Positions 34,175 to 43,483 are shown, counted from the first letter of the stretch. The stretch: 64,000 nt of DNA from an uncultured bacterium (GCA_902801985.1 CADCKD010000005.1:1-64000); one strand, 5' to 3'. Numbers and translations: made by a program. Notes: generated by a model from the sequence alone, not told the origin.

Positions 34175-34207
34175 AAATAACCGGCTTTGTACAAAGCCGG
34201 TTATTTT
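34175..34207. terminator. Terminator of pgk
   Basis: AATAACCGGCTTTG / CAAAGCCGGTTATT stem with flanking A/T; ends pgk on the minus strand. Confidence 0.88.
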
Positions 34208-34226
34208 GTATTTTTTTTTAAATTAT

Positions 34227-35423
34227 TTATTTTTCATCTAAAGCAGCAACACCAGGTAATACCTTACCTTCAATAAATTCTAAAGAAGCACCGCCGCCTG
34301 TAGATACGTGAGTGAAATCTTCAGCTTTGAAGAATTTCTTAGCCGCGCTGACTGAATCACCGCCGCCAATAACAGAAGTTGCACCGTTCTTTGTTGCTTC
34401 AACAACTGCAGCAAGAACAGCCTTAGTACCTTCTGCAAACTTCGGATTTTCGAATGCGCCGACCGGTCCGTTCATCAAGATTGTTTTTGAAGATTTAATT
34501 ACATCTGAAAAAGCTTTTCTTGACTCTTCGCCTGCATCAACACCTTCAAATCCGTCAGGAATTTCGTTAATCTTAACAAACTTGTTTGTTCCGTTTCCTG
34601 AGAAATCATCAGCAACTAAAACATCTGTTGCCATAACAAGTTTAACGCCTTTAGCTTGTGCTTTTGCCTCAATAGCTTTTGCTGTTTCGATTTGATCATC
34701 TTCGCAAATTGAATTACCGATTTTGCCGCCGTTAGCTTTAACAAATGTGTAAGCCATACCACCGCCGATAATCATATTATCAACTTTATCAAGCAAGTTT
34801 TCTAAAACACCGATTTTTGAAGAAACTTTTGCTCCGCCAACGATAGCTGTGAATGGTCTTGTAGGATTATCAAGAGCTTGTGATAAGCATCTGATTTCTT
34901 TCTCCATTAACAAACCTGAAACTGCAGGTTTAAGAATTTTTGCCAATTTTGCAGTAGAAGTATGGTTTCTGTGAGCTGCACCAAATGCATCATTAACATA
35001 GAAATCACCGAATTTTGCAAGTTCATTAGCAAAAGTCATATCATCATCTTTTGCTTCTTCTGCTTTGTAGAAACGAATGTTTTCCAAAAGTGCAATTTGG
35101 CCGTCTTGAAGTTTTTCAACATACGGCGCTGCTTCTTCAACAGAAGGAATAAATACAATTTCTTGACCAAAAACTTTGTTCATATATTTTGCAACAGGAG
35201 CCAAAGAGAATTCCATATTTCTTTCTCCCTTTGGTCTGCCCAAATGAGCCATAAGAATTACTCTTGCACCGCGTTCTGTTAAATAATTAACTGTTGGTAC
35301 AATAGCTTGAATTCTTGTATCATCTGTTACATTTTTGTTTTCATCCAAAGGTACGTTAACGTCAACTCTGACTAATGCTCTTTTACCTTTGATGTCGCCT
35401 AAATCTTTAATTGATTTTTTCAT
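34227..35423 (-). CDS. pgk: Phosphoglycerate kinase
   Basis: 398-aa glycolytic enzyme that makes ATP from 1,3-bisphosphoglycerate. The N-terminal RVDVNVPLD, HLGRPKG and the C-terminal nucleotide-binding GGGDS..STGGGASLE motifs are intact, and length is typical. GGAGAG upstream of the ATG supports the start. This enzyme acts one step before phosphoglycerate mutase, whose gene in this window appears disrupted. Confidence 0.97.
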   Translation of the reverse strand: MKKSIKDLGDIKGKRALVRVDVNVPLDENKNVTDDTRIQAIVPTVNYLTERGARVILMAHLGRPKGERNMEFSLAPVAKYMNKVFGQEIVFIPSVEEAAPYVEKLQDGQIALLENIRFYKAEEAKDDDMTFANELAKFGDFYVNDAFGAAHRNHTSTAKLAKILKPAVSGLLMEKEIRCLSQALDNPTRPFTAIVGGAKVSSKIGVLENLLDKVDNMIIGGGMAYTFVKANGGKIGNSICEDDQIETAKAIEAKAQAKGVKLVMATDVLVADDFSGNGTNKFVKINEIPDGFEGVDAGEESRKAFSDVIKSSKTILMNGPVGAFENPKFAEGTKAVLAAVVEATKNGATSVIGGGDSVSAAKKFFKAEDFTHVSTGGGASLEFIEGKVLPGVAALDEK

Positions 35424-35510
35424 TATTTTCTCTCCTTTTTAAAAATAGCGCATGTTAATTTTACAAAAAACATAATCTTAAAACAATAATTTATGTTGTA
35501 TAATATGCGT

Positions 35511-35894
35511 ATGAAGATTTTAATTGTAGATGATGTGCCGGGTTGGGTGCGTTTTCATAAAAGTAACATTGAATATCTGAATATTGATGATATTGAAATT
35601 CACACTGCGCAAAATGCTAATGAAGCATTAAATAAAGTAGAGCTGGAACTTGATTCTCCTTATGATGTAATATTTACCGATTTACAAATGGAGGCAAATT
35701 TTTTGCCAAAACTCGCAGGGGAATGGTTGATAGAGCAAATACAAATGTTCAAAGAGTATAAAAATACAAAAATTGTTATAATTTCCGCAACTTCATCAAT
35801 TGACAGAATTGCAAAAAAATACGGAGTTTTATATGCTCCAAAATATGTGATAAGAAATGAAGATGCACAGTATTACAGGCAATTTTTGGCGTAA
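35511..35894 (+). CDS. Stand-alone response-regulator receiver domain
   Basis: 127-aa CheY-like receiver without an output domain. Acidic pocket D7-D8, phosphorylation site D57 (FTDLQM), the ISATS threonine/serine region and the conserved lysine in YAPKYV are visible. A short insert after D57 (LQMEANFLPKLAGE) is longer than usual. The partner kinase is unknown; the sensor kinase at 62.5 kb is far away. TATAAT ends 6 nt before the ATG, so this gene is predicted leaderless, and the in-frame ATG at 35493 lies upstream of the transcript start. Its last 22 nt overlap the convergent gene. Confidence 0.83.
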   Translation: MKILIVDDVPGWVRFHKSNIEYLNIDDIEIHTAQNANEALNKVELELDSPYDVIFTDLQMEANFLPKLAGEWLIEQIQMFKEYKNTKIVIISATSSIDRIAKKYGVLYAPKYVIRNEDAQYYRQFLA

Positions 35895-36622
35895 GTCAGT
35901 TCTTGGTAGTATTTTTGAGTGTAGTTTATAGATTTGAAAAGTTCTATGGCATCAAGATTATTGCCCATTCCGTTTAATGTTACATCTACGCTGTATGCAC
36001 CCAGTTCTATCGCTTTTAAAGTGTTTTGCAGAGCTAAATTATGTTTATTGTGTGCATGAAAACTTATAGAATTATAACCGATGGATTTTAATTTATTAAA
36101 AAAGCTTGGAATATCTTCTGGCTTTACTGTGCTGTAACTGTCTGCAATATACAAACTTTCTAAAATATTTTTGTGGCGCCAATTTTCTAATATTTTATAA
36201 TGCTCTTCTTTTACATTAGGTATTTCCATAAGTTGTACAAATATTTTATAACCTTTTTTGTGTAGATTATATGCAATATCCAGAGTTTTTTGTATTTTAT
36301 CGGGATGTGTTGCTATTCGTATAAAATTTGCATAATCATTTTCTGCGCCCGGAAAATCATTTTCGTTATATCTTGAAGTATCAACCATTATCCCGATTTG
36401 CAAATCTTGTTTATTTGTTTGGAATTCTTTTAATATATCAGGTGTGCAATAGAAAAATTTTCCTTTATTTTCTTTATCTGTAAAATTTCTGTATCCTATT
36501 TCGTAATAGGTTACCTGAGATTTATTCATACAAAATGTCAGTTCTTCAATAAATTTTTTATCAAAAAACCAGTTTGTGTCGTGTCCGCCATCTCTTGTTG
36601 TACAATCTAAAATCTTTACCAT
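35873..36622 (-). CDS. DRE-TIM metallolyase-like (HMGL) protein
   Basis: 249-aa TIM-barrel protein related to the aldolase domain of 4-hydroxy-2-oxovalerate aldolase and HMG-CoA lyase. It starts LDCTTRDGGHDTNW, with the R-D-G metal/substrate motif, and ends with FHAHNKHNLALQNTL and DVTLNGMGNN, the histidine metal ligands. The protein is shorter than classical members, so the reaction is uncertain; such short forms occur in polysaccharide or cofactor gene clusters. TAAAAT ends 6 nt before the ATG, predicting a leaderless mRNA. It overlaps the convergent receiver gene by 22 nt. Confidence 0.8.
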   Translation of the reverse strand: MVKILDCTTRDGGHDTNWFFDKKFIEELTFCMNKSQVTYYEIGYRNFTDKENKGKFFYCTPDILKEFQTNKQDLQIGIMVDTSRYNENDFPGAENDYANFIRIATHPDKIQKTLDIAYNLHKKGYKIFVQLMEIPNVKEEHYKILENWRHKNILESLYIADSYSTVKPEDIPSFFNKLKSIGYNSISFHAHNKHNLALQNTLKAIELGAYSVDVTLNGMGNNLDAIELFKSINYTQKYYQELTYAKNCL

Positions 36623-36723
36623 AGCCGTATTTTACCATGAATAAATACCGTATTGGCTAATTTATTAAAATAATAACTGTCTTAATATAAATTACAAAGA
36701 TCAGTAGAAGAGGAGAAAATATC

Positions 36724-37584
36724 ATGAAAAGTTCTGTTTGCCAATCTGAAATTGTATCAATGAAAAATTTAAATAATTTGTTTATAGAAATGACTGCTAA
36801 ATCCTGCAATCAACATTGCAGTCACTGTTATATAGATTTCCCTAAATATAAAAAAGTTGAAGATTTTATAAATATTGAAACAGTTAAGCAAGCTTTGAAT
36901 GATACAATGTGTGAAGATATAAAATGTATCTATCTTACAGGTGCAGAACCTATGACGCATCCTGATTTTAATGCTATATTAAGGCTTTGTTTAAAGCGTT
37001 CAGATGTTTGTATATGCACAAACGGTTCTTTTATAAATGAAAAAAAAGCAAGATTTCTGAAAAAAGTTGAAGATGAAAGTTCTAATGAAATAATTTTCAA
37101 AATAAGTATTGATCATTATAATGAAGAAAAAAACGATTATATTCGCGGCAGAGGTGCATTCAGACAAGCTGTTTTTGCAGTAAAACATCTTGCTAAATAT
37201 GGATTTATGCCTATTATCGTTTGTACAAATTATTATTGTGAAACACCTTCAGTTTTATTTGAAAATTTTCAAGAAATTCTTTCCAAATATTCTTATTATA
37301 TTAATTCTTCTCATCTTCAGATTGTTCCTTGGCACGATAAAACTAAGGAATTTAGTGAAAATATAAAATATGAAAATTCGGGATTAGACTGCCAATATGG
37401 CAGAGTTTTAACTTCACAAGGGGTGTATGCTTGTCCGTTTTTGTCTGATGATTATAGGGGGAGATGCGGAAGCAGTTTCAAGAATTACACTAAAAGGTGC
37501 TCTCTAGAAACTGCTTTCTGCCAAACTTGTATTTCTGCCAAAAATCAAATTTTTGGAATAAATTTTTCCTCTTTTGAAATTTAA
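36724..37584 (+). CDS. Radical SAM protein with cysteine-rich C-terminus
   Basis: 286-aa radical SAM enzyme. The cluster motif is C28-x3-C32-x2-C35 (CNQHCSHC). The SAM-binding region follows (YLTGAEPMTHPDF). The C-terminal 70 residues hold eight cysteines (LDCQYGRVLTSQGVYACPF, then RCGSS, KRCSLETAFCQTC), the layout of SPASM/twitch auxiliary iron-sulfur clusters. Such enzymes often modify peptides or build cofactors; no precursor peptide gene is visible nearby. AGAGGAG supports the start. It may be transcribed alone between the divergent aldolase-like gene and convergent pilO. Confidence 0.85.
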   Translation: MKSSVCQSEIVSMKNLNNLFIEMTAKSCNQHCSHCYIDFPKYKKVEDFINIETVKQALNDTMCEDIKCIYLTGAEPMTHPDFNAILRLCLKRSDVCICTNGSFINEKKARFLKKVEDESSNEIIFKISIDHYNEEKNDYIRGRGAFRQAVFAVKHLAKYGFMPIIVCTNYYCETPSVLFENFQEILSKYSYYINSSHLQIVPWHDKTKEFSENIKYENSGLDCQYGRVLTSQGVYACPFLSDDYRGRCGSSFKNYTKRCSLETAFCQTCISAKNQIFGINFSSFEI

Positions 37585-38168
37585 ACTTTTGAATATAATT
37601 TCATTTTGAAATTGATCAGTAATATACGTTTATCTTTTCTATATGGAACTATTTCTACTGATTGGATATCTAAAAAGTGTTCATGTTTATAAAGTTCTCT
37701 AAGGAAATTATCATAGTTTGTGTAGTGACCAATCATTTCCATATTTAGACGTGCAACTTTATATTTATCTGCACCGTTTTTAACGAAATTATCATCTTCA
37801 GGATTGTAATCATATTTAATGGAGCGAACTTTAATTTGGTTTGCTCTTATTAATTTTAAAATTTCAGCAAATTCTCCGGCAATAACGGCTTCATTATCCA
37901 AACCTGTTTCAATTGGTTTATAGAATGCTTTAGCTTCTTGTGATACATTCTTCTCTTTTTGAGCTTCTAATTCTGCCTTGCGCTTTGCATCTTCAAGCTG
38001 TTTCTTTTTATCATTAAGCTTAATCGTATTATTATCAACTTCAGCTTTTACAGTTCTATAATCTTGAAAATTTTGAATAACTTTTGGTGCCAAGAATATT
38101 ATGGCCAGAATCGTTATTACAAGTACCAAAATTGGAACCAAAAATTGTTTTAATTTTTCATTATCCAT
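37581..38168 (-). CDS. Type IV pilus PilO-like protein
   Basis: 195-aa bitopic membrane protein: a short cytoplasmic start, one span at about 11-28 (LVPILVLVITILAIIFLAP), a coiled-coil (about 35-75) and a small C-terminal ferredoxin-like domain. This is the layout of PilO, which with PilN links the cytoplasmic PilM ring to the outer pilus parts. It lies 13 nt after the PilM-PilN fusion gene in the same operon, which strengthens the call. Four bases overlap the convergent radical SAM gene. Confidence 0.75.
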   Translation of the reverse strand: MDNEKLKQFLVPILVLVITILAIIFLAPKVIQNFQDYRTVKAEVDNNTIKLNDKKKQLEDAKRKAELEAQKEKNVSQEAKAFYKPIETGLDNEAVIAGEFAEILKLIRANQIKVRSIKYDYNPEDDNFVKNGADKYKVARLNMEMIGHYTNYDNFLRELYKHEHFLDIQSVEIVPYRKDKRILLINFKMKLYSKV

Positions 38169-38181
38169 TATTTATAATCCT

Positions 38182-39867
38182 TTATTGTGCTTGTTCTTCG
38201 TTATTGCTATTGTTTTCTTTGTCTTTGTCTTTGTCTTTGTCTTTATTCGTATCTCTGAGTAATTTCATAAATGTTTTTAATTGGTCATCACTCATATTTG
38301 TAATTTCAAATACATAAGGTGCTGTATCTATACTTGATGTTTCACTATTGATTATTGAATCTAAAGAACCTGTTTTCAAATCCAATTTATTCAATCTTAA
38401 ATTTGACTCATACAATGAATCTTTTAAGTTTTTGAAGAATAGGTATACATCTTCTACGGAATTTGCACAACCTTTTATATCTATATAACCATCATCACCT
38501 GTCATAAAGTATGTCAAATATAAATCTTTAGGAATAGATTCTCCTAATGATGCATAAGCGATAATTTTGGTACGATTGTTTTTTAGTACTTTTTCTATTT
38601 CATTTACAGGGTCAAATGAATTATTATCTGTTTGACTGTATGTTTTTAATTCGGCTTCTATTGATGAAATTTCATTTTTCAATTCATCATTTTGCTTATT
38701 GATATTTGTCATCATTGTAGAAATTAAACCAAAGCATAATAATAGCGGAATTATGAATATAGCAAGTAATATTAGTGCATAAATTAATGCTTTTTGCGGG
38801 GTCAAAACTAATGTAAAGTCTTTTGTTAAAGGAATTTCAATAACTGCAGAAACGTTCTTTTTGGTGTCTTGACTTTCTAAGAAATCTACATTAACAGGTA
38901 ATAAATCTGTTGGAGAAATTAAACCTATAATTCCTAGCGATATATTGATTTGCTGCTCAGGAATAACATCAAGACCAAAATCCATGAAAGGATTTTCTTT
39001 GAATTTGTTATCTTCAACAGCAAGTATATTACCCCCGAATTGTATGTTTTGGCTCAAATATTCTGCTGAAATTAAATCTGTTTCAGACAAAATAACTAAA
39101 GTTCCTGCATCTATTCCCATTAGAGAAATTTGAACTGCGTTGTTAATTGCAGCATATGCTTCATCTCCGTCATATGTTTTTAGGGCAATTGGTTCTTCTA
39201 CATATTCAGTTATACTTTTGCCTTTCATTCCATATAGTTGGAAACCTGTGTTATTAATGATTAATAAATCCCATGGGGTTTCATCACTGGCAATTAATTC
39301 AGAAATTTTTTCTGTTACGATTAAACCTTTTAAATTTGTAAAAGTAGAACAAGTTATGCTAATCAGTTTTGCGCCCAAAGCCTTGAATGTGTTTTGGAAC
39401 ATATCTTTAGAATCTTGTTGAATCGCCGTATAAAAAATATTACGAGAGTCTGATTTTGTTGCTGCCGCATCGAACCAATACGGAAGAGGATCTTTGCGTT
39501 TGAATACGTAACTTTGCTCCAATTCTCCGATAACTACGTTTGTAACTCCGTTGTCATCGAGCATTAAAGGAACATTATCTTTATATCCGAACCAAACTGT
39601 CGGAACTGCCATGTAAATATTTGATTTTTGCGGGTTTATATTGCATTTTGCAAATAAATCTTCCATAACACTCTTGAAATGGTCTGCACTTTCAATTTCG
39701 CGCATAGATTCGTTATAGTTAATAGGTCCTTGTGCATATGCTTTTATTTTGTGGGTTTTAGGATCTAATAGTGCCATTTCTGCTATTCCAGAAGAAGAAA
39801 TAGAAACATACACATCAATTCCAGCTGTAATCCCGCCTATCCCAAGACTATCTAAAAAATTTGCCAT
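38182..39867 (-). CDS. PilM-PilN fusion-type pilus assembly protein
   Basis: 561-aa protein. Residues 1-340 look like the actin-like PilM ATPase (GIDVYVSISSSGIAEMALLD, LLIINNTGFQLYG), normally a separate cytoplasmic protein. One membrane span at about 359-379 (IYALILLAIFIIPLLLCFGL) is followed by a coiled-coil and an extracytoplasmic domain as in PilN. The C-terminus ends in a KDKDKDKD tract encoded by a hexanucleotide repeat. PilM and PilN are separate genes in most bacteria, where PilM binds the N-terminal tail of PilN, so a fusion is plausible. PilO follows in the operon. Confidence 0.72.
   Translation of the reverse strand: MANFLDSLGIGGITAGIDVYVSISSSGIAEMALLDPKTHKIKAYAQGPINYNESMREIESADHFKSVMEDLFAKCNINPQKSNIYMAVPTVWFGYKDNVPLMLDDNGVTNVVIGELEQSYVFKRKDPLPYWFDAAATKSDSRNIFYTAIQQDSKDMFQNTFKALGAKLISITCSTFTNLKGLIVTEKISELIASDETPWDLLIINNTGFQLYGMKGKSITEYVEEPIALKTYDGDEAYAAINNAVQISLMGIDAGTLVILSETDLISAEYLSQNIQFGGNILAVEDNKFKENPFMDFGLDVIPEQQINISLGIIGLISPTDLLPVNVDFLESQDTKKNVSAVIEIPLTKDFTLVLTPQKALIYALILLAIFIIPLLLCFGLISTMMTNINKQNDELKNEISSIEAELKTYSQTDNNSFDPVNEIEKVLKNNRTKIIAYASLGESIPKDLYLTYFMTGDDGYIDIKGCANSVEDVYLFFKNLKDSLYESNLRLNKLDLKTGSLDSIINSETSSIDTAPYVFEITNMSDDQLKTFMKLLRDTNKDKDKDKDKENNSNNEEQAQ
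38215..38245. repeat. Hexanucleotide microsatellite in the pilM-pilN gene
   Basis: Four copies of TCTTTG (plus strand) encode Lys-Asp pairs in the tail. The unit is six bases, so gain or loss of a copy changes tail length without a frameshift. Confidence 0.75.
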
Positions 39868-39974
39868 AAGTATTTATTTTCTCTCTTTGCTACATTCCAT
39901 TTTTATTATACAATATATTTCACGAATAGGAAAAACTTAACATACATTTACAAGATACACGGAGGTAATTATTT

Positions 39975-40883
39975 TTGTACAATATAGTTGACAAGATTAA
40001 AGCATTAAAAAAGCTTAAAAATGCTATTGTTTTGGCGCATTGCTATCAACCTGTTGAAATAGATGAGGTTGCTGATTATGTGGGTGATTCATTATATCTG
40101 AGTCAAGTAGCAGCTAAGACAGATGCAGATATTATAGTGTTTGCTGGGGTTTATTTTATGGCGCAGACTGCAAAGTTGTTATCTCCTGATAAAAAAGTTT
40201 TGTTGCCTCAAATAGAAGCTGGTTGCAGAATGGCAGATATGTTAAGTTATAAACAGCTAAAAGATTTTACTTCAAAACATCCGTCTATTCCATCTGTTTG
40301 TTATGTAAATTCTACTGCAGAAGTTAAATCAGAGTGCGATATATGTTGTACAAGTTCAAATGCAGTTGAGGTGGTAAAAAGCTTGGGTGTTAGTAAAATT
40401 TTATTTGTGCCGGATACTTATTTAGGCAAATGGGTCGAAAAGCAATTAGGAAATGTAGAAGTTATAACATATCCGGGTTTTTGCCCGACACATTTGCAAA
40501 TTAGGCCTATTGATATTGAAAATGCCCGCAAAAAATATCCGCATGCACTTGTTCTTGCTCATCCTGAGTGTCATATGTCGGTATCTTCAATAGCTGATTA
40601 TGTCGGCAGTACTGCAGGAATTATGAATTTTGTGAAAAATAGCAAACAGAAATCTTTTGTTATTGCAACAGAGCAGGGTGTTGTGGACAGATTAAAAAGA
40701 GATTATCCTAATAAAGAGATTATTCCGATAAAGAGTAATATTGTTTGTCCGAATATGAAGATGACATCATTGGAAGATGTTTTATATGTGTTAGAAACTG
40801 AAGAGAATGAAATTACGGTAGATAATGATATTGCAAAAAGAGCCGTAAGGTGTCTTGACAGAATGTTGGAGGTTTCTAAGTAA
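39975..40883 (+). CDS. nadA: Quinolinate synthase
   Basis: 302-aa [4Fe-4S] enzyme that condenses iminoaspartate with dihydroxyacetone phosphate to quinolinate, a precursor of NAD. Conserved cysteines for the cluster lie in QIEAGCRMADM, the region SECDICC and YPGFCPTH, with further HPECHMS. TTG start at 39975 fits GGAGGT eight bases upstream. NadB and NadC are not in the window. The stop overlaps the rlmB start (TAATG), so the two genes are translationally coupled. Confidence 0.95.
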   Translation: MYNIVDKIKALKKLKNAIVLAHCYQPVEIDEVADYVGDSLYLSQVAAKTDADIIVFAGVYFMAQTAKLLSPDKKVLLPQIEAGCRMADMLSYKQLKDFTSKHPSIPSVCYVNSTAEVKSECDICCTSSNAVEVVKSLGVSKILFVPDTYLGKWVEKQLGNVEVITYPGFCPTHLQIRPIDIENARKKYPHALVLAHPECHMSVSSIADYVGSTAGIMNFVKNSKQKSFVIATEQGVVDRLKRDYPNKEIIPIKSNIVCPNMKMTSLEDVLYVLETEENEITVDNDIAKRAVRCLDRMLEVSK

Positions 40884-41638
40884 TGGATGGAGTTGTATAT
40901 GGTAAAAATTCTGTTCTTGAAGCGTTAAATGCGGGTAATAGAGAAATAAATAAGATACTTATTTCCAAAAATATTCATACGGATACAAAGATAAATAAAA
41001 TAAAAGAAATAGCACAGCAAAAAGGAATTGTATACCAATTTGTCGGTCGTGATAAATTTCAAGCGTACGAAGAATTTAACCACCAAGGAGTTATAGCACA
41101 GATTTCTCCTATAAAATACGTGGATATTGATGATTTTATTGCTGAAATGTCTTATAAAAACAGGTTTTGTTCCGTTGTTGTATTAGATGGGGTTGAAGAT
41201 TCACACAATTTGGGTGCAATAATAAGAACTTGTGTGTGTGCGGGTGTAGACGGGATAATTATTCCTTCCCATCGTAATATTCAAGTAAATGCTACTGTTG
41301 ATAAAATTAGTCAAGGAGCAGTAAATTTAATTCCTATTATAAAAGTAAATAGCCTGATTAACGCAATTCAAAAATTAAAAGATAACAACTGGTGGATAAT
41401 TGCAACAGATGCAAGTGCGAATGATAATTATTATGATATCAAATATCATGATATGAACTATGCAATAATTATGGGCGCAGAGCACGCAGGAGTTTCAAAA
41501 TCGTTATTAAAGGCATCTGATTTTGTGGTAAAAATTCCTATGCAGAACAATTTTAATTCTTTGAATGTTTCTAATGCGATGAGTGCAATATTATTTGAAG
41601 CTTTAAGACAAAAATTAGTTTCAAACTGCAAAAAATAA
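40883..41638 (+). CDS. rlmB: 23S rRNA 2'-O-methyltransferase (TrmH/RlmB family)
   Basis: 251-aa SPOUT methyltransferase. An N-terminal substrate-binding domain (YGKNSVLEALNAG) is followed by motif 1 DGVEDSHNLGAIIRT, motif 2 IIMGAEHAGVS and motif 3 NSLNVSNAMSAILFEA, which form the trefoil-knot SAM site. RlmB methylates G2251 of 23S rRNA; the closest alternative is a tRNA Gm18 enzyme of the same family. It overlaps nadA by one base. Confidence 0.92.
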   Translation: MDGVVYGKNSVLEALNAGNREINKILISKNIHTDTKINKIKEIAQQKGIVYQFVGRDKFQAYEEFNHQGVIAQISPIKYVDIDDFIAEMSYKNRFCSVVVLDGVEDSHNLGAIIRTCVCAGVDGIIIPSHRNIQVNATVDKISQGAVNLIPIIKVNSLINAIQKLKDNNWWIIATDASANDNYYDIKYHDMNYAIIMGAEHAGVSKSLLKASDFVVKIPMQNNFNSLNVSNAMSAILFEALRQKLVSNCKK

Positions 41639-41660
41639 TACATAAGTATGGTTACGATAA

Positions 41661-41689
41661 TTGATATTAGTATTATTATGTATTAAGAT
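41661..41689 (+). promoter_or_regulatory. Promoter of the sigma factor gene
   Basis: TTGATA (41661-41666), 17-nt spacer, TAAGAT (41684-41689), with TTGGAG as ribosome-binding site before the ATG at 41702. Confidence 0.65.
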
Positions 41690-41701
41690 TGGAGCTTTGT
41701 A

Positions 41702-42721
41702 ATGTCAAAAAAGGTAAAAAATATAGATTTTATTCCTGCATCAGATATTTCGGATGAAGATGTTGATTTTCACAAGTTGCAAGAACTTGAAGCGGAACAA
41801 GAAGACGATGATGAAGATATCTTGAAATCAGTTGAAGATCCAAAAGTTCAGGAAAATTTATTTACAATTAGTACTGATGACAGTGTGAAAATATATTTAA
41901 GACAAATAGGTAAAATTCCTTTATTAAGTTCTGATGAGGAAACAGATTTAGCCAAAAGAATTAAAGAAAACCATGATAATTTTGCAAAAGATATTCTTGT
42001 TAATGCAAATTTAAGGCTTGTTGTAAGTATTGCAAAAAAATACATTGGCCGAGGGTTATCTTTTTTGGATTTAATTCAAGAAGGGAATGTTGGTTTAATA
42101 AAAGCTGCAGAAAGATTTGATTATAAAAAAGGTTACAAATTTTCTACTTATGCAACTTGGTGGATTCAACAATCAATCACAAGAGCAATTGCCGATAAGG
42201 CAAGAATTATCAGGCTGCCGATTCACATGATAGAATCTATCGGAAAGATAAGAAGAACAACATTAGATTTAACATCAAAACTTGGAAGGACTCCGACAAA
42301 ACAAGAAATTGCATACGGAATGGGTATTTCTGTTCAAAAATTAAATTCAATTATAAAATCCGCTCAGTCAACTGTTAGTATGGATACTCCGTCTACATCA
42401 GAGGATGATTCATCAAAAATCGGTGATTTTATCGTTGATGAATCTACGATAAGCCCTGATAGCCGTGTCCTTCAGGATAACATGCTTGAAGATATCAGAA
42501 ATATACTTAATCAATTGAGTCAAAAAGAAAGAGATGTCTTGATTTTGCGTTATGGTTTAGATAATAACGGCGGGAAAAAGACCCTTGATGAGATCGGTTC
42601 TCAGTACGGAGTGTCGAGAGAACGTATTCGTCAAATTGAGACAAGAGCAATTTCCAAGCTTAAAAAACTTTGCAAAGACGAAACTTTACACGAAGGTTTG
42701 ATGAATTACTTTGCGACATAA
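41702..42721 (+). CDS. RNA polymerase sigma factor, sigma-70 group 1/2
   Basis: 339-aa sigma factor of the RpoD/SigA type. An acidic N-terminus precedes region 1.2 (DSVKIYLRQIGKIPLL, about 60-75), regions 2.1-2.4 (LDLIQEGNVGLIKAAERF, YATWWIQQSITRAI), region 3 and region 4.2 (SRERIRQIETRAISKLKK). A short region 1.1 and full core suggest the primary factor, as in many Cyanobacteria-related genomes, but a second group-2 copy elsewhere cannot be ruled out. The TATAAT/TTGACA promoters seen here fit recognition by such a factor. Confidence 0.93.
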   Translation: MSKKVKNIDFIPASDISDEDVDFHKLQELEAEQEDDDEDILKSVEDPKVQENLFTISTDDSVKIYLRQIGKIPLLSSDEETDLAKRIKENHDNFAKDILVNANLRLVVSIAKKYIGRGLSFLDLIQEGNVGLIKAAERFDYKKGYKFSTYATWWIQQSITRAIADKARIIRLPIHMIESIGKIRRTTLDLTSKLGRTPTKQEIAYGMGISVQKLNSIIKSAQSTVSMDTPSTSEDDSSKIGDFIVDESTISPDSRVLQDNMLEDIRNILNQLSQKERDVLILRYGLDNNGGKKTLDEIGSQYGVSRERIRQIETRAISKLKKLCKDETLHEGLMNYFAT

Positions 42722-42784
42722 ATTTTGACATGAATATTTGCAAATTCGTCATGTCCATACCATAATGTCAGTAGAGGTAGAGAT

Positions 42785-43399
42785 ATGGCGAATATTTTAG
42801 TTTATGAACTTGATGGAAAAATTTATATAAATCTTACAAATAAATGCACAAATGATTGTATTTTTTGTTTGCGCAATGATAAGGATGATGTAAAAGGTCA
42901 GGAATTGTGGCTTGATAGCGAAGATTTTGGAGCAAAAGATGTTATAGAGCAACTGGACAAATTTGAGTTATCTTCAGAAGTCATTTTTTGTGGTTATGGG
43001 GAACCGCTTTTAAAATTGGATGTTCTAAAAGAGGTTGCAAGGTATATTAAAGAAAATTATCCGAATGTAAAAATAAGAGTTAACACAAACGGGCATGCAA
43101 ATTATGTGTATAAACGCAATATTGTTCCGGAGTTAAAAGGATTAGTGGATGAGTTCTCTGTCAGTTTGAATGCTGAGAATTCTCAAGAGTATAACAGACT
43201 TTCTCAACCGTCATTTGAGGGCGCGTATGACGAAGTTAAAAAGTTTATCAATGCTTGTTCAAATGAGGGTATTGATGTAGTCGCAAGTATTGTTGAAGGC
43301 TACAAGGGTGAGCATCATAATATAGAGCTTTGTGAAAAAATTGCAAATGATTGCGGTGCAACTCTTCGAGTTCGTGAATGGATACAAAATGGCTACTAG
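42785..43399 (+). CDS. TatD-associated-type radical SAM protein
   Basis: 204-aa compact radical SAM protein beginning MANILVYELDGKIYINLTNK with C21-x3-C25-x2-C28 (CTNDCIFC), the GYGEPLLKLD SAM motif, and NTNGH. It resembles the small family usually found beside tatD DNases, though no tatD lies here. The reaction is unknown. GTAGAG upstream supports the start. It follows the sigma factor by 63 nt and may share its transcript. Confidence 0.82.
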   Translation: MANILVYELDGKIYINLTNKCTNDCIFCLRNDKDDVKGQELWLDSEDFGAKDVIEQLDKFELSSEVIFCGYGEPLLKLDVLKEVARYIKENYPNVKIRVNTNGHANYVYKRNIVPELKGLVDEFSVSLNAENSQEYNRLSQPSFEGAYDEVKKFINACSNEGIDVVASIVEGYKGEHHNIELCEKIANDCGATLRVREWIQNGY

Positions 43400-43483
43400 G
43401 AGTAAATATTTTACAAAAATATTTACATAAAAAATATTATTTATACATAATAATATTTTAAACGTATGATTTTAATTATTCAG

